Source: Treponema sp. (GTDB lineage: Bacteria > Spirochaetota > Spirochaetia > Treponematales > Treponemataceae). Taken from it: a stretch of DNA of 22,784 nt. The DNA is taken from assembly GCA_023231445.1 (NCBI GenBank), contig JALNVF010000040.1, forward strand, positions 1 through 22,784. The letters are read 5' to 3'. The stretch's first letter is position 1, and each line of letters opens with the position of its first letter. Below the pieces are notes generated by a model. That model was not told the DNA's origin. It ran no database searches and saw only the letters and a list, made by a program, of their open reading frames with translations. A program made the translations under genes and the position numbers. Shown here in pieces: positions 21,540 through 22,784 of this stretch.

Positions 21540-22686
21540 CGATGAACCTCTGGTAGTAATTACTATGCGTACACTGATTGAAAAACTGGGGAGTGACTAC
21601 TGCATTGACAATTGCTGTTCCAACGGAAAAGAAGCGCTTGATTATATTACAGCACATCCTGAGGTGGATCTGGTGATTACCGACGTAGATATGCCTGTAC
21701 TGGACGGTATCGGTCTGGCTGAATCGTTGAACAGGCAGGGAAGCGGATGTTCACTTCTTTTTTTAAGTGCATACAGTAATTTTAATTACGTCCGGAGTGC
21801 TTTTCATTTCGGGGCCGCTGATTATATTTTGAAAACAGAACTTGACAGCAGAAAATTAAAGACTGCGTTTGATAAAATTGTCGATAAGCGGAAGAAAGAA
21901 AGCAGCGGCGTTTCTGATACGGGGCATGACGGTACTGAAGAAAAACGGGTAAGTTTTTTCCACAGTATGCTGGAATCAATTGCTCCTGTTTCTGAAGAAA
22001 AATTACTGGAAATGTATGAAGCATGTAATTTTAGAATACAGTATCCGTTTTATTTTATGATCCTCCGGCCCGGCGATGTTACGGACGTTTTGCAGCGGTA
22101 CGGATCATCGCTTCCGGATTTTAATAAAAATGTCTGCAGTCTTATACGTCAGTTTGTTATGCCGTATAACGGTGATGTCACGGGCATCGAGTATAACCTG
22201 TACTGCTGCACGGCTCAGTGTACAGAGGATCTGGAAAATGTCTATGATCATTTTTACGACAGTGCGTGGACATATTTTGAAACAGGTTTTGAAAAAAGAA
22301 TCAGCGGACGTATTGAATCATTTGATGTATATGTAAGACAGTATAAATATGTTGTTGAGAATTTTCTGCTGTGCAGCAGACCTGTCGTACGGGCAAAACG
22401 GTATATACAGGAACATTATCAGGATAAAGAACTTGATATGCAGACTGTGTCGAACTATGCAGGTGTCTCAAAAAATCATCTGAGCAGTTTATTTTCAAAA
22501 GAAACCGGTGAGACAATCATTGAGTTTCTTTCACGGACAAGAATTCAGGCTGCTAAAAAGATGCTCATGGAAACTGACTGCCGTACGTTTGAAATTGCGG
22601 ACCGGACAGGTTTTTCAAATGTTGAAGTGTTCTGCCGCGTATTTAAAAAAATAACAGGTACAAATCCCGGTAAAATCCGTCAATAA
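21517..22686 (+). CDS. YesN-type response regulator with AraC DNA-binding domain
   Basis: This is the transcription factor partner of the upstream kinase. The 389-residue protein begins with a receiver domain (about 1-120): IVIVDDEP, phospho-acceptor D in LVITDVDMPVLDG, and the conserved lysine in DYILKTEL. A middle region (about 140-280) has no recognised motif. The C-terminal 100 residues are a double helix-turn-helix of the AraC family: VSNYAGVSKNHLSSLFSKE and IADRTGFSNVEVFCRVFKKI. ATG 21517 is preferred because AAGGA at 21505-21509 lies 7 nt upstream; it overlaps the kinase gene by 23 nt. Such pairs commonly control sugar ABC transporter genes, which may lie to the right of the window. 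Confidence 0.94.
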   Translation: MIRIVIVDDEPLVVITMRTLIEKLGSDYCIDNCCSNGKEALDYITAHPEVDLVITDVDMPVLDGIGLAESLNRQGSGCSLLFLSAYSNFNYVRSAFHFGAADYILKTELDSRKLKTAFDKIVDKRKKESSGVSDTGHDGTEEKRVSFFHSMLESIAPVSEEKLLEMYEACNFRIQYPFYFMILRPGDVTDVLQRYGSSLPDFNKNVCSLIRQFVMPYNGDVTGIEYNLYCCTAQCTEDLENVYDHFYDSAWTYFETGFEKRISGRIESFDVYVRQYKYVVENFLLCSRPVVRAKRYIQEHYQDKELDMQTVSNYAGVSKNHLSSLFSKETGETIIEFLSRTRIQAAKKMLMETDCRTFEIADRTGFSNVEVFCRVFKKITGTNPGKIRQ

Positions 22687-22735
22687 ATCATAAAAAGCGT
22701 CATTTACACCCCGGAGAAATGCCCTCATACTGAAA

Positions 22736-22765
22736 ATATAAAAAAGGTACAGAACTTTTTTATAT
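22736..22765. terminator. Probable bidirectional terminator after the response regulator
   Basis: ATATAAAAAAG (22736-22746) and CTTTTTTATAT (22755-22765) form a perfect 11-bp inverted repeat around an 8-nt loop, 50 nt after the regulator stop. The right arm supplies a run of T in either direction. The stem is AT-rich, so efficiency is uncertain. Confidence 0.5.
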
Positions 22766-22784
22766 GCAGTTTCTATGCTGCAAA

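Overview
The window most resembles a spirochaete chromosome, probably Treponema. The evidence is indirect: two chemoreceptors with the spirochaete-style EAAHAG hairpin tip, a CheX-type CheY-P phosphatase gene, low-to-moderate GC in most genes, and TTG/GTG starts and tight overlaps. No rRNA, tRNA or other definitive marker is present, so the genus call is inference.

Layout. (1) 89-3714, + strand: a chemoreceptor (MCP1), cheR and cheB form an adaptation operon without cheA or cheW. (2) 3834-6590, + strand: pstS, a strong hairpin terminator/attenuator, then pstC and pstA; pstB and phoU do not follow. (3) 6650-9871, + strand: a TPP riboswitch and intrinsic terminator control a GC-rich thiamin salvage operon, thiM, a thiE-HAD phosphatase fusion, and thiD. 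(4) 9887-10139: a non-coding island of degenerate 23-bp tandem repeats with nested inverted repeats. (5) 10208-10669, + strand: a cheX-like gene with a good sigma-70 type promoter. (6) 16023-10711, - strand: a dCache chemoreceptor (MCP3), an EAL phosphodiesterase and a second chemoreceptor (MCP2). (7) 16251-16595, + strand: a small XRE repressor-like gene divergent from MCP3; the shared intergenic region carries four copies of a TTGTGA motif. (8) 19645-16641, - strand: a decapitated LacI-family regulator, a GH32 sucrose(-6-phosphate) hydrolase and a PfkB fructokinase. (9) 19674-22686, + strand: a YesM-type sensor kinase and a YesN/AraC-type response regulator, overlapping by 23 nt, with a likely terminator after them.

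How the parts fit. The chemotaxis genes supply receptors, methylation and demethylation enzymes and a CheY-P phosphatase, with c-di-GMP breakdown placed between two receptors. The thi operon makes thiamin phosphate from salvaged HMP and thiazole, switched off by TPP. The sac genes hydrolyse intracellular sucrose or sucrose-6-phosphate and phosphorylate the fructose, but their own regulator is broken and no transporter is visible. The kinase/regulator pair is of the type that often controls carbohydrate ABC transporters, which may lie beyond the window.

The most unexplained structure is the 23-bp repeat island. The next most useful leads are the ThiE-HAD fusion, the TTGTGA sites between xre and MCP3, and the broken regulator with a coupled micro-ORF at the sucrose locus.
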